Shown: positions 16,614 through 28,091 of the stretch, in pieces
How the letters are laid out: each line of letters opens with the position of its first letter
How positions within the stretch are numbered: position 1 is the first letter of the stretch
NCBI GenBank assembly: GCA_016779225.1
Contig: JADHNZ010000002.1
Span: 1-64,000, forward strand
Source: Planctomycetota bacterium
GTDB lineage: Bacteria; Planctomycetota; UBA1135; GCA-002686595
Reading direction: 5' to 3'
DNA: 64,000 nt
The notes under the pieces: generated by a model
Databases searched by the model: none
Told to the model about the DNA's origin: nothing
What the model saw: the letters and a program-made list of their open reading frames with translations, nothing else
Made by a program: the position numbers and the translations under genes

Positions 16614-17990
16614 ATGGAGATCCCCGCCTTCCTGAGAGCCGACGCGGATCGGTCGGATCCCGCCGGCCCGGGGCCGACGGTGGCTGGCGAGGTCCGCGCG
16701 GGCGTCACCACCTTCCTCACCATGGCCTACATCCTGGTGGTGAACCCCGCGATCCTCGGGGCCGCGATCCGAATCGAGGGGGTAGACCTGGCTCCCGAGC
16801 TGATGGCGGCGACGGCGCTCGCCGCAGCGGCTGGGTGCCTGCTGATGGGGGTGCTCGGTCGCCAGCCCTTTGCCCTCGCGCCGGGCATGGGGCTCAACGC
16901 CTGGTTCGCCTACGAGGTCTGCGGCAGCCGAGGAGTGCCCTGGCCGGTCGCGCTGGGCGCCGTCTTCCTCTCGGGGATCGCGTTCCTCGCGCTGTCCCTC
17001 TCGGGCGCCCGCGCGGTCGTGGCCGCCGCGATCCCGAGGCCTCTCCAGGTGGGCATCGCCGCGGGCATCGGCCTCTTCCTTGCGCTCCTTGGCCTGCAGC
17101 AGGCGGGACTCGTCGTGGACCACCCCGCGACCCTGGTGACGCTTGGCGATCCCACCGCGCCCGAGGCGCTCCTCGCGCTCGGCGGGCTCGCGACGGCGGT
17201 GGCGCTGCAGGTCACGGGCCGCCCGGCTGCCCTGCTCCTCGCCATGGGGGGCGTGACGGCGGTTGCGGCGGTGCTCGGCCTGCCCGTGTGGGGCGGGGCA
17301 ACTGCGGCCCTGCCCGAGGGCGGACTGCTGGCGGCGCCGGTGTGGCCGACCCACCTCGTGGGGGCCCTCGACCTCGGCGGCGCCCTCTCCCTTGGGGTCC
17401 TCGACCTGCTCTTCGTGTTCCTGTTCGTGGACTTCTTCGACACCACCGGGACCGTGCTGGCACTCGCGAGCAGGACCCGCCGCGGTGAGGAGGGGACTCT
17501 CCTCCGGCCCCGCGGGGTCTTTGCCTCCGACGCCCTGGCAACCGTGCTCGGGGCCTGGCTCGGCACCTCGACCACGACCAGCTACATCGAGTCGGCCGCG
17601 GGCGTGGACGCGGGCGGGCGAACGGGCCTGACCGCCTGGGTGGTCGCCGGGCTGTTCCTCGTGAGCCTTGTCGCCTGGCCGGCCCTCAGCCTGATCCCGC
17701 CGGCCGCCACCGCGCCGGTCCTGATCGCCGTGGGCCTCTCCATGGCCGCGAACCTCCGCCGCCTGCCGAGCGAGGCCGAGGGTGCTGAGGCTCGCCTCGC
17801 GCAGGTCTCAGGCCTGCTCGCTGCGGTGACCATGCCCCTCACGGCCTCCATCGCCCACGGCGTCAGCGCCGGAGTCCTTGGCTGGGTGGCGCTCCATGCG
17901 GTCACCGGCCGCGCCCGCCGGGTCCACCCCGTCATGGCCGTCACCGCGCTCCTGATCGTGGCGCGGTACGCGTGGCTCGGGGCAGGCTGA
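16614..17990 (+). CDS. AzgA/PbuG-type purine (guanine/hypoxanthine) permease
   Basis: 458 aa, about 12-14 membrane segments. Family marks: GVTTFLTMAYILVVNP at the N-terminus, APGMGLNAWFAY in segment 3, and DLLFVFLFVDFFDTTGTVLA followed by GTSTTTSYIESAAGV, all diagnostic of the AzgA-like nucleobase:cation symporter subfamily. It imports hypoxanthine, guanine or adenine by proton symport across the cytoplasmic membrane. ATG 16614 is preceded by GGAG 9 bases upstream; GTG 16599 is an alternative. It stands 55 bases from the PAP2 gene and may belong to the same transcript. Confidence 0.9.
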   Translation: MEIPAFLRADADRSDPAGPGPTVAGEVRAGVTTFLTMAYILVVNPAILGAAIRIEGVDLAPELMAATALAAAAGCLLMGVLGRQPFALAPGMGLNAWFAYEVCGSRGVPWPVALGAVFLSGIAFLALSLSGARAVVAAAIPRPLQVGIAAGIGLFLALLGLQQAGLVVDHPATLVTLGDPTAPEALLALGGLATAVALQVTGRPAALLLAMGGVTAVAAVLGLPVWGGATAALPEGGLLAAPVWPTHLVGALDLGGALSLGVLDLLFVFLFVDFFDTTGTVLALASRTRRGEEGTLLRPRGVFASDALATVLGAWLGTSTTTSYIESAAGVDAGGRTGLTAWVVAGLFLVSLVAWPALSLIPPAATAPVLIAVGLSMAANLRRLPSEAEGAEARLAQVSGLLAAVTMPLTASIAHGVSAGVLGWVALHAVTGRARRVHPVMAVTALLIVARYAWLGAG

Positions 17991-18049
17991 GGTCTCGAGG
18001 GGGGGCCTCACGGGGGCGTTGAGCGAGCCGGGCGAGCGCTCCGCCGGCG

Positions 18050-18604
18050 TCAGGCCATGGCCACGCGGACCATGCGCTCGAGCGAGGGGTCGAGGCCCGC
18101 GGCGAGGGCCTCCGCGCGGGTGAACCAGCGCAGGGCGTGGGACTCGTCGGAGCGCACCGCCGCCGCGCCCTCGGGTGCACGGGCGAGGAAGCGCACATCG
18201 AGGTGGTCGTGGGCGGGCTCGCTGCCGTGGGCTGGGATGCGGTGGATGTCCAGGTCGAAGGGCGCAGGCGCCATCCAGGCCGGCTCGATGCCGCTCTCCT
18301 CGACGAGCTCGCGCAGGGCTGCGGCGCGCAGGTCACCCTCGCCGTCCGCGTGCCCGCCGAACTGCAGCCAGAGGTCGAGCTTGCGGTGGTGGTGGAGCAG
18401 GGCCCGCTCGCCCGGGCTGTCCAGGAGCAGGCACGATGCCGTCAGGTGACCCGGCACGCAGGTCCGCAGGAGCGCGTCCGGGTGCGCGTCGAGGAACGCG
18501 AGGATGGCGCTGCGGTCGCGGACCTGGGCCTCGTCCGGAGGCTCGAACGCCTCCACCAGCGCGCGGGCCCGTGCGACCTCCGCCACCTGGTCCCGGTCAG
18601 CCAC
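18050..18604 (-). CDS. NUDIX hydrolase
   Basis: 184 aa, with a helical N-terminal extension (~50 aa) and then the Nudix domain. The Nudix box reads GGHADGEGDLRAAALRELVEES with the REx2EE core intact. This GGHxDG variety, in which the first acidic position of the box is shifted, is a common bacterial subgroup of unknown substrate; DHLDVRFLARAP after it is also typical. GTG at 18604 is chosen because it starts inside the end of ettA (8-base overlap), implying translational coupling; no ATG lies between it and the upstream gene body. Substrate unknown. Confidence 0.8.
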   Translation of the reverse strand: MADRDQVAEVARARALVEAFEPPDEAQVRDRSAILAFLDAHPDALLRTCVPGHLTASCLLLDSPGERALLHHHRKLDLWLQFGGHADGEGDLRAAALRELVEESGIEPAWMAPAPFDLDIHRIPAHGSEPAHDHLDVRFLARAPEGAAAVRSDESHALRWFTRAEALAAGLDPSLERMVRVAMA

Positions 18605-20264
18605 GGCTGAACTGGCGGTGCGGGCCCTTCTTGGCGTCGATGTCCTCGCCCTGGGCCTTCTTCCAGTCCTTGTAGGACTCGTAGTCGCCGTGGTGGAACA
18701 CGACCCGGCCGTCACCCTCGAAGGCGAGGATGTGGGTGGCCACGCGGTTCAGGAAGTAGCGGTCGTGGGTGACGATGATCATCGAGCCGGGGTAGTGCTC
18801 GATGGCCTCCTCGAGGACTCGCAGGGTGTCGAGGTCCAGGTCGTTGGTGGGCTCGTCGAGGATGACGAGGTTGGCCGGCTCGCGCAGCATCTTGGCGAGC
18901 AGCACGCGGTTGCGCATCCCGCCCGAGCACTCGCGCAGGGGGCGCTGCTGGTCCTCGCCCTTGAAGTTGAAGCGTGCCACATAGGCCCGGCTGTCGATGG
19001 TGCGGCTGCCGAAGGGCAGCTGCTCGTTGCCCTCGGTGATGTTCTTGAAGACGCTCTCGTCGTCGTTGAGAACCGTGCGGCTCTGATCGACGAAGCTCAT
19101 CTCCACGGTGGACCCGATCTCGACATCGCCGGAGTCCTGGGTCTCCTTGCCCATGATGATCTTCATCAGGGTTGACTTGCCGAGGCCGTTGGCGCCGATG
19201 ACCCCGAGCTTGCCCTGGGGGGGCACCTCGAACGACAGGCCCTCGAAGAGGTTCTTGTCGCCGTAGCCCTTGGCAAGGTCGCGCACCACCACGACCTTGT
19301 CCCCGAGCCGCGGGCCCGGGGGGATGCGCAGGTCGATGGAGTCGGCCTGGTCGTCGGGCTTCTGGCTCGCCAGCTCCTGGTAGCGCTTCAGGCGCGCCTT
19401 GGACTGCTTCTGGCGGGCCGCCGGGGTGCGCCGGATCCACTCGAGCTCGCGGGCGAGGACCTTCTCGACGCGCGCATTCTGGGCGCGCTGCACATCGATC
19501 TCGCGCTGCTTCTGTTCGAGGTACTGGGTGTAGTTGCCCTCGTAGGGCTTGGCCTTGCCGCGCTCGATCTCGAGCATCCAGCCAACCACATTGTCGAGGA
19601 AGTAGCGGTCGTGGGTGACCAGGATGACGGTGCCCTCGTACTCGGCGAGGTGTCCCTCGAGCCAGCTGATCGACTCCGAGTCCAGGTGGTTGGTGGGCTC
19701 GTCGAGCAGCAGGATGTCGGGGTGCTCCAGCAGCAGCTTGCAGAGGGCGACCCGGCGGCGCTCGCCGCCCGAGAGGGTGGCCACATCGCGATCGTCGGGG
19801 GGGACCTGGAGGGCGTGCTTGGCCTGGGACAGGCGGCTGTCCAGGTCCCAGATGCCCTTGGAGTCCATGTCGTGCTGGAGGCGGTCGTACTCGTCGGAGA
19901 GCTTGGCCGCCTCGGCGCCCTCAGCCTCGCCCATGAGGGTCATGACCTCGTAGTACCGCGCCTCGAGCGCGCGGAGCTCGCCCACCGCGTCCTCGATGTT
20001 GCCCGCGACCGTCTTGGTCTCATCGAGGGGAGGCTCCTGGCTCAGGTAGCCCACCGAGAGGTTGCCGACCGCCTTGGCGGTGCCCTCGTACTGGGTGTCC
20101 TGGCCCGCGATGATGCGCAGCAGGGTGCTCTTGCCCGCGCCGTTGAGGCCGATCAGGCCGATCTTGGCGCCCTCCAGGAAGGACAGCGTGATCCCTCGGA
20201 GGATCTCGCGCTGGTCGTAGAACTTGTGCAGGTCCTGGAGCTGGTAGACGATCTTGTCGCTCAT
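18597..20264 (-). CDS. ettA: Energy-dependent translational throttle protein EttA (ABC-F ATPase)
   Basis: 555 aa, the usual EttA length. Two ABC domains without membrane segments: Walker A GLNGAGKST and GANGLGKST, signatures TLSGGERRRVALCKLL and ECSGGMRNRVLLAKML, Walker B LLLDEPTNHLD and VILDEPTNDLD. The linker (P-site tRNA interaction motif) contains WIRRTPAARQKQSKARL, and an arm sits in domain 1 near residues 95-135. EttA binds the ribosomal E site and gates the first peptide bond according to ATP/ADP. The second signature (CSGGM rather than LSGGE) is slightly unusual. Start ATG 20264 (MSDKIVYQL), with TATCCT 9 bases upstream. Confidence 0.9.
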   Translation of the reverse strand: MSDKIVYQLQDLHKFYDQREILRGITLSFLEGAKIGLIGLNGAGKSTLLRIIAGQDTQYEGTAKAVGNLSVGYLSQEPPLDETKTVAGNIEDAVGELRALEARYYEVMTLMGEAEGAEAAKLSDEYDRLQHDMDSKGIWDLDSRLSQAKHALQVPPDDRDVATLSGGERRRVALCKLLLEHPDILLLDEPTNHLDSESISWLEGHLAEYEGTVILVTHDRYFLDNVVGWMLEIERGKAKPYEGNYTQYLEQKQREIDVQRAQNARVEKVLARELEWIRRTPAARQKQSKARLKRYQELASQKPDDQADSIDLRIPPGPRLGDKVVVVRDLAKGYGDKNLFEGLSFEVPPQGKLGVIGANGLGKSTLMKIIMGKETQDSGDVEIGSTVEMSFVDQSRTVLNDDESVFKNITEGNEQLPFGSRTIDSRAYVARFNFKGEDQQRPLRECSGGMRNRVLLAKMLREPANLVILDEPTNDLDLDTLRVLEEAIEHYPGSMIIVTHDRYFLNRVATHILAFEGDGRVVFHHGDYESYKDWKKAQGEDIDAKKGPHRQFSRG

Positions 20265-20273
20265 GGCGCGCAC

Positions 20274-20279
20274 AGGATA
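20274..20279 (-). promoter_or_regulatory. -10-like box TATCCT upstream of ettA
   Basis: TATCCT on the minus strand, 9 bases before ATG 20264. It matches TANNNT with short spacing to the start. Confidence 0.35.
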
Positions 20280-20458
20280 GCGAGCCGTGCCTGCGAGGGG
20301 GCGGCCGGCTGCGCGGGCCTGGGGAGGAGCTCCTCGCCGCGCCCCGCGGGGGGCCGCCTTGGATCGGGCCGTAGCCCCTCGGCCCGGGCCCGGGCAGGGG
20401 CTATGGTGATGGGCTCGAGCGGCGCCCGCCAGGCGCCCCGGACCCCTCGGAGACGACC

Positions 20459-21988
<1,530 letters not shown>

Positions 21989-22013
21989 GGCGCGCTCGCT
22001 CTCGTCCTTGCGC

Positions 22014-22050
22014 AGCGGCGCCGGCCCCTCGAGGGGGGGCCGGCGCCGCT
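22014..22050 (+). terminator. Strong bidirectional-type hairpin between convergent genes
   Basis: Perfect 15-bp inverted repeat, AGCGGCGCCGGCCCC (22014-22028) and its complement at 22036-22050, with a 7-base loop. It lies between the ALDH7 gene and the convergent lipoprotein gene. There is no good U-tract on either side. Confidence 0.6.
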
Positions 22051-22088
22051 GCTCTCTTGGCGTGGCCGGGCGCGCGCGCCCGGGCTCC

Positions 22089-24602
22089 CTACTGGGGGAG
22101 CGGGCGCTGGGTCAGGGCCAGGAGCGGCGCCCACTGGGCGAGGTCCTGGGTGCCCTGGGCCTCCAGCAGCGTGCGCAGGTTGCCGCCGCCGAGCATCTGG
22201 CTCGCGCGCCCCTGGAACAGCTCGTCCCCGCTGAGCATCGAGGCCCAGGCCATCATCGGCAGGGGGTTCAGGGAGTCGTGGTGCTCCGTGAAGGCATCCG
22301 AGGGGACATTGAAGCAGAACTCGCCCTCACCGCCGTCCCACGGGCCCACGCCCATGCGGAAGCGGGGCTTGTTCGCGGCCGGGTCCCAGAAGGGCGGGGT
22401 GACCGTGCAGGTCGCCGAGGCCAGCAGGATCTGCTCGGCCATGGCCGCGCGCTCGGGGTCGGCCTCGCCGAACACCGTGGTGGACAGGGACCGGAGGAGG
22501 GTCGTCATGAAGGCCTCCTCGAAGGTCTGGCGCAGGCGATAGGTCTGGTAGAAGAACTCGCTGAAGCCCGCCGACATCACATTGCCCGTGCAGGTGCTCT
22601 GGCCGTCGCGCAGCAGCCCGACGACCAGCTGGAACCAGGGCAGGAGCGTCTCGCGCGTGCTGGCGTCTCCCAGGGCGTAGGCGCAGGCAGCGGCATCCAG
22701 GCCCCAGGACTGGCTGCGACGGAAGTCGAAGCCGATGCCGGGGTGCTGGTCCACATACAGCATCCGCGCGTACAGCTGGCTGTTCTGGACCTGGTAGTAG
22801 GGCGTGAGCGGGTACTGGTGATAGGAGAGCCGCACGGCCTCGGTCGCCGCGAGCAGCAGGTCCTTCGAGAGCGCGTCGTTGCCGAGCCAGGCCAGCGTCT
22901 TCAGGTTCCGCGTGTAGCGGATCAGGTGCTGGTGGTCGATGTGCATCCAGTCCTCGAGCTCCGCCTTGTAGGGCGGCACGAGGCCGGCGTTCTGGGCGTG
23001 CTCGTTCTGGTGCTTGGGTGCCTCGCCGAAGCCGAACTGGTCGGAGTCGGGGTTCGGGCGCTCGAAGAACCAGCACTTCACATAGGGACCCTGGGCGCCG
23101 CTGGCCAGCAGGTCCTCCACCTGGGTGGGGCGGCCCTGCAGGTCGTAGAGCGACTGGGGCTGCCGGTCCGCGTAGCAGCGGGCCTCCAGCTGGGCCGTGC
23201 GGTACGCGGCCTGGCTGCCGGTCCACGCCGCCACGATCCCGTCCATGGGCCAGATCTCGTCGCCCCCGGCCATCCCGCCGTAGGCCACGCCCCAGGGGTG
23301 CGCCCAGCCCAGCGCGGGACTCAGGAACGGATAGGACCCCTCGGCGCCCTCACGCACCTGCTGGATGAGGTTGCCCCAGCGCGTGCCCTGCTGGCTGCGG
23401 AGGCCGACCATGTCCAGGTGGTCGAGCTCCGGGAGGCGCGCGTTCTGCGCAAGGAAGCGCGCGGTGCGCGGGTTCCACCACGACCAGCACTCGACCTCGT
23501 CGGCGTTCTCGGCGGGGGCCACGAACCCGCGCCAGCGGCTGCGGAGCAGGTCCAGCGCGGCCTCCTGCTCGGTGGGGTGGAAGACCACCAGCCGGCGGAT
23601 CATGCGACCCTGCCGGGGGAACCAGTGCAGCTTGCCGTCCGAGCGGGCGCGGATCAGGCGGTGCCAGCGCCAGCCGCCTGCGTTCGCGGCGGGTCCATGC
23701 AGGGGGTTCTCGATCAGCGCCGCGACCTGCCAGCCCGGGGGCGTGCGCAGCTGGAGGTCCTGGAAGTGCAGGTCGAGGAGGGCGTCGTCCACGCTGGTGC
23801 CCGGATCCAGCCCGTCCATGCCGTTGTGCACCTGCAGGTCGAGGCTGAGGATGTTCCGTCCGCGCCAGGCCGTCGTGTAGGCGTGCACCCCGAACAGGTG
23901 CGGCAGGGTGGCCTGCGTGCCGGTGGTCGGCTCCTCGGGGAGGAGCACGCGGTGCGTGCGCACCGTGCGGGCGACCTGTCCATCGCGCAGGATGGTCGTC
24001 GAGGCGCGCACGGCCTCGGGGTCGTCGTCGGCGTTGGCCCAGCCGTCGAGCAGGTCGGCGCTGTAGCGGTGACCGAAGGCGTCGTGGGCCACGAGCTTGA
24101 GGGCCCCCGGCGAGTTCAGCAGGTCCGCCGTCAGGGAGCCCGTGATCAGCTCCTTGCGCGCGTGGGGGTTGTGGCCGACCTCGACCTCGAAGCGGTCGCC
24201 GGGCTCGACGCCCTCGGGACGCCGCACATGCGCCAGGACCTCGACCACATCGGCCCCGTCCTCCCAGCGGGGATAGCGCGAGACCACCTCCACCTGGGTG
24301 GGGCAGGCCACCCCGTCGGGGTTGCGCACGCTGAGGGGGACGCTGAGGCCTCCCTCGGTCAGGGTCCCGGCCGGGACCGGCACGGTGGCGGTGAGGAGGA
24401 ACTCCTCGGAGGCCGGGGCCTCGACCGTGAGCACGGCGACCACATCCCCGTCCTCCACGGTTCCATCCGAGCCCTGGGCCAGGTTCTCACCCCCGGTCCA
24501 GACACCCGTGTCCCCGAAGCCCGTGGACGAGCGCGTGTCGGTTCCACACGCGGCCAATGCCAGTAATGCGAGCCCAATGCCCACTTGCGACGATCCCTTC
24601 AT
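22089..24602 (-). CDS. Large secreted lipoprotein of unknown function
   Basis: 837 aa. The lipoprotein signal is MKGSSQVGIGLALLALAAC with Cys at 19. The first ~330 residues look beta-rich (Ig-like or lyase N-domain-like, with repeated Val/Thr/Asp strands). The rest is helical with many aromatic residues and phrases such as AHPWGVAYGGMAGGDEIWPMDG, DWMHIDHQHLIRYTRNL, SWGLDAAACAYALGD and GFSEFFYQTYRLRQTF. That pattern is consistent with an alpha/alpha-toroid of the polysaccharide-lyase/glycosidase kind, but I cannot assign a family and see no confirmed catalytic residues. It follows boxB on the same strand, though two hairpins (24758-24814) separate them, so co-transcription is uncertain. Confidence 0.65.
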   Translation of the reverse strand: MKGSSQVGIGLALLALAACGTDTRSSTGFGDTGVWTGGENLAQGSDGTVEDGDVVAVLTVEAPASEEFLLTATVPVPAGTLTEGGLSVPLSVRNPDGVACPTQVEVVSRYPRWEDGADVVEVLAHVRRPEGVEPGDRFEVEVGHNPHARKELITGSLTADLLNSPGALKLVAHDAFGHRYSADLLDGWANADDDPEAVRASTTILRDGQVARTVRTHRVLLPEEPTTGTQATLPHLFGVHAYTTAWRGRNILSLDLQVHNGMDGLDPGTSVDDALLDLHFQDLQLRTPPGWQVAALIENPLHGPAANAGGWRWHRLIRARSDGKLHWFPRQGRMIRRLVVFHPTEQEAALDLLRSRWRGFVAPAENADEVECWSWWNPRTARFLAQNARLPELDHLDMVGLRSQQGTRWGNLIQQVREGAEGSYPFLSPALGWAHPWGVAYGGMAGGDEIWPMDGIVAAWTGSQAAYRTAQLEARCYADRQPQSLYDLQGRPTQVEDLLASGAQGPYVKCWFFERPNPDSDQFGFGEAPKHQNEHAQNAGLVPPYKAELEDWMHIDHQHLIRYTRNLKTLAWLGNDALSKDLLLAATEAVRLSYHQYPLTPYYQVQNSQLYARMLYVDQHPGIGFDFRRSQSWGLDAAACAYALGDASTRETLLPWFQLVVGLLRDGQSTCTGNVMSAGFSEFFYQTYRLRQTFEEAFMTTLLRSLSTTVFGEADPERAAMAEQILLASATCTVTPPFWDPAANKPRFRMGVGPWDGGEGEFCFNVPSDAFTEHHDSLNPLPMMAWASMLSGDELFQGRASQMLGGGNLRTLLEAQGTQDLAQWAPLLALTQRPLPQ

Positions 24603-24757
24603 GTTGTCCCCTCGAGCGTGCGGTCACCCATCCGCCCTCGCTCACGGTAGGGAATCGGACCTCGAATCCAGAGGACTTGACGGCATCCCGTCCTGAGACG
24701 CTGTCCCCGGCCGTTCCGGGCGCCCCGGACCGCGCTCGGACACGCCTGCCGAGGGCA

Positions 24758-24814
24758 GCGCTCCGCCCCGAACGGAGCGCGGCCCGCCCGTCGCGCGGGG
24801 CGAACGGGCGGGCC
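24758..24814 (-). terminator. Two tandem hairpins downstream of boxB
   Basis: First (in minus-strand order): 11-bp stem at 24781-24791/24804-24814. Second: 8-bp stem GCGCTCCG/CGGAGCGC at 24758-24765/24773-24780. Both stems are perfect. They lie 31 bases or more after the boxB stop and no U-tract follows. Probable 3' end of the box transcript. Confidence 0.5.
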
Positions 24815-24845
24815 GCGGAGCCGGCAGCGCCGGCGGGGGCAGGGC

Positions 24846-26258
<1,413 letters not shown>

Positions 26259-26304
26259 TGGAGGCTCCAGGGGTCTCGAGGTCGTTGGGTCCTGTGGTCT
26301 CGGC

Positions 26305-28017
26305 TCAGGTGCGCTCGATGGCGAACTCCGGCCTGTTCGGGGTGCCGTAGCAGACGAGCGCGCCGCGCTCGCCCACCGCGTTGGGGCGCTGGAAGATCCA
26401 GTTCTGCCAGGCGGACAGGCGCCCGAAGATCTTGGTCTCCATGGTCTCGGGTCCGGGGAAGCGGAGGTTGGACTCCATCCCCGTGAGCGCGTCCGGCGAG
26501 AAGCTCGCGCGCTCCTCGATGGCGAGGCGCAGCTCGTCCTCCCAGTCGATGTCGTCGGGGGCGACGGTCGCGAGACCCAGCTCGTCGGCCGTCTCCGCGT
26601 CGAAGCTCTCCTGGCCGGCGTGGGCCAGGACCGCATCGACCGCCTCGGGCGTGCCGAGGAAGCGCGTCTCCAGGCGGGTCAGCCCGTTCGACATCGGGAA
26701 GCCGCCGCGGTTGGCCTCCGTGACGCCGAGGTGCACCTCGATGTCCGGGTCGTTCAGCACGAAGGAGCGGTCCGCCGCCAGGAGGAGCTCGAGGGAGGTC
26801 CCGACGAAGGTCGTGCCCTCGTCGGCAACGGCGTAGAAGCTCTTCGAGGAGAGGTCGAGGCGCTTGAGGACGCGGCGCACCAGGCCCGCAGTCTCCTGCA
26901 CGAACCAGTGCTTCGCCCCAACGAGCAGGGCGTCGGTGGCGCGCACGGTCTCGGCACTCCCCTTGGCACGCAGCAGCACCAGGGCGATGTCGCGGAAGTT
27001 CATGCGCAGCTCGAGGATGGCCTGGTCGAGCTGGCGGTAGGCCTCGAGGACCCACCAGCCGGCTGCGGCCGCCACGGCCTCGTCCTCGGTGGTGGGGCAG
27101 GTCTCGGGGGCCTCGAGGGTGAGCTCGGCCGTGCGGGAGGCCTCGTCCAGGGTCAGGGTCACGAAGCCATAGCTCAGCGTGGTCCGTCCGGCGTCGTCGC
27201 TGGTCTCCTCCCAGGTCACGGCCGGCAGGGGCACGCCCGGGCCGGGCCGCTCGACGATCTCGGCCGCGAGCTCGGAGGCGTGGCGCGCGACGGCCTCATC
27301 CCACTTGGAGAGCGGAGCCAGGTCGTCCACCAGGTTCCACTCGACCGCGCGCTTGCCCTTGATGCCCTCGGCGACGGTGGAGAACACATCGCAGCGGTCG
27401 CGGCGCAGCTTGCGCTTGTCGGTGATGCGGGTCAGGCCGCCGGTCCCGGGCAGCACGCCCAGCAGCGGCACCTCGGGGAAGCTGACGGCGCTGTTGCGGT
27501 CGTCCACCAGCAAGATGCGGTCCGCGGCCAGGGCCAGCTCGTAGCCGCCGCCGGAGGCCGTGCCGTTGAGCGCTGCGAGGAACCGCAGGCGGTCCGAGGA
27601 GCTCGCGTCCTCGATCCCAAGGCGCGTCTCGTTGGTGTACTTGCAGAAGTTCACCTTGAAGGAGTGCGCGCTCGTGCGGAGCATCACGATGTTCGCCCCG
27701 GCGCAGAAGACGCGATCGAGGGCACCGGTCAGCACGACCGCTCGCACCTCCGGGTGCTCGAAGCGCAGGCGCTGGATCGCGTCCGCGAGCTCCACATCCA
27801 CCCCGAGGTCGTAGCTGTTGAGCTTGAGCTCGTACCCGCTGCGCAGCCCGCCATCGGGGTCCACGGCCATGGCCAGGGTGGCGATGTCGCCAGCGATCGA
27901 GAGCCGCCAGTGGCGGTACTGGTCGGGGTGGGTCTGGAACGACAGGCGCTCCGAGGCGAGGGCGGCAGGGGACACGGACGACTCCAGGGCTCGATGGGGG
28001 GGTGGGCAGTGAGCCAT
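26305..28017 (-). CDS. boxC: 2,3-epoxybenzoyl-CoA dihydrolase (benzoyl-CoA-dihydrodiol lyase) BoxC
   Basis: 570 aa. A crotonase-superfamily protein with two enoyl-CoA-hydratase-like halves. BoxC opens the epoxidised ring hydrolytically, releasing formate and giving 3,4-dehydroadipyl-CoA semialdehyde. Diagnostic segments are YELKLNSYDLGVDVELADA, VFCAGANIVML, VNFCKYTNETRLGIED, LNGTASGGGYELALA and FPEVPLLGVLPGTGGLTR in the first half, and WIFQRPNAVGERGALV near the C-terminus. ATG 28017 lies next to a perfect palindrome (28019-28040). GTG 27975 is an alternative start that would remove a poorly conserved N-terminal stretch. Transcription is divergent from boxR, whose product is expected to repress it until benzoyl-CoA is present. 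Confidence 0.93.
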   Translation of the reverse strand: MAHCPPPHRALESSVSPAALASERLSFQTHPDQYRHWRLSIAGDIATLAMAVDPDGGLRSGYELKLNSYDLGVDVELADAIQRLRFEHPEVRAVVLTGALDRVFCAGANIVMLRTSAHSFKVNFCKYTNETRLGIEDASSSDRLRFLAALNGTASGGGYELALAADRILLVDDRNSAVSFPEVPLLGVLPGTGGLTRITDKRKLRRDRCDVFSTVAEGIKGKRAVEWNLVDDLAPLSKWDEAVARHASELAAEIVERPGPGVPLPAVTWEETSDDAGRTTLSYGFVTLTLDEASRTAELTLEAPETCPTTEDEAVAAAAGWWVLEAYRQLDQAILELRMNFRDIALVLLRAKGSAETVRATDALLVGAKHWFVQETAGLVRRVLKRLDLSSKSFYAVADEGTTFVGTSLELLLAADRSFVLNDPDIEVHLGVTEANRGGFPMSNGLTRLETRFLGTPEAVDAVLAHAGQESFDAETADELGLATVAPDDIDWEDELRLAIEERASFSPDALTGMESNLRFPGPETMETKIFGRLSAWQNWIFQRPNAVGERGALVCYGTPNRPEFAIERT

Positions 28018-28018
28018 G

Positions 28019-28040
28019 GCCGGTCGCGGGGGCGACCGGC
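28019..28040. promoter_or_regulatory. Perfect 9-bp palindrome at the boxC start
   Basis: GCCGGTCGC (28019-28027) and GCGACCGGC (28032-28040) around GGGG. It lies in the expected boxC leader directly before the start codon at 28017, so it is either an operator half-site pair for BoxR or an RNA hairpin covering the ribosome-binding region. Confidence 0.5.
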
Positions 28041-28043
28041 ATG

Positions 28044-28063
28044 GTGGGAATTATCTTGCCCAC
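28044..28063. promoter_or_regulatory. GTGGG-N10-CCCAC inverted repeat over the boxC -10 box
   Basis: GTGGG at 28044-28048 and CCCAC at 28059-28063 flank the minus-strand -10-like box GATAAT (28055-28050). A repressor bound here would block boxC. A boxR -10-like TATAGA lies at 28083-28088. Confidence 0.45.
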
Positions 28064-28091
28064 TCCGGCTCGAGCATGGCAGTATAGATCC

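Noticed and set aside
22008-24566. 852-codon plus-strand open frame opposite the large lipoprotein
   Set aside because: Antisense shadow: the minus strand gives a lipobox and a coherent fold-like sequence, and the plus strand gives Gly/Arg/Leu-rich low-information sequence.
28002-28091. Upstream ATG 28002 as start of boxR
   Set aside because: The extra residues would be encoded by the operator/promoter region and do not look like protein; GTG 28092 directly precedes the HTH domain.
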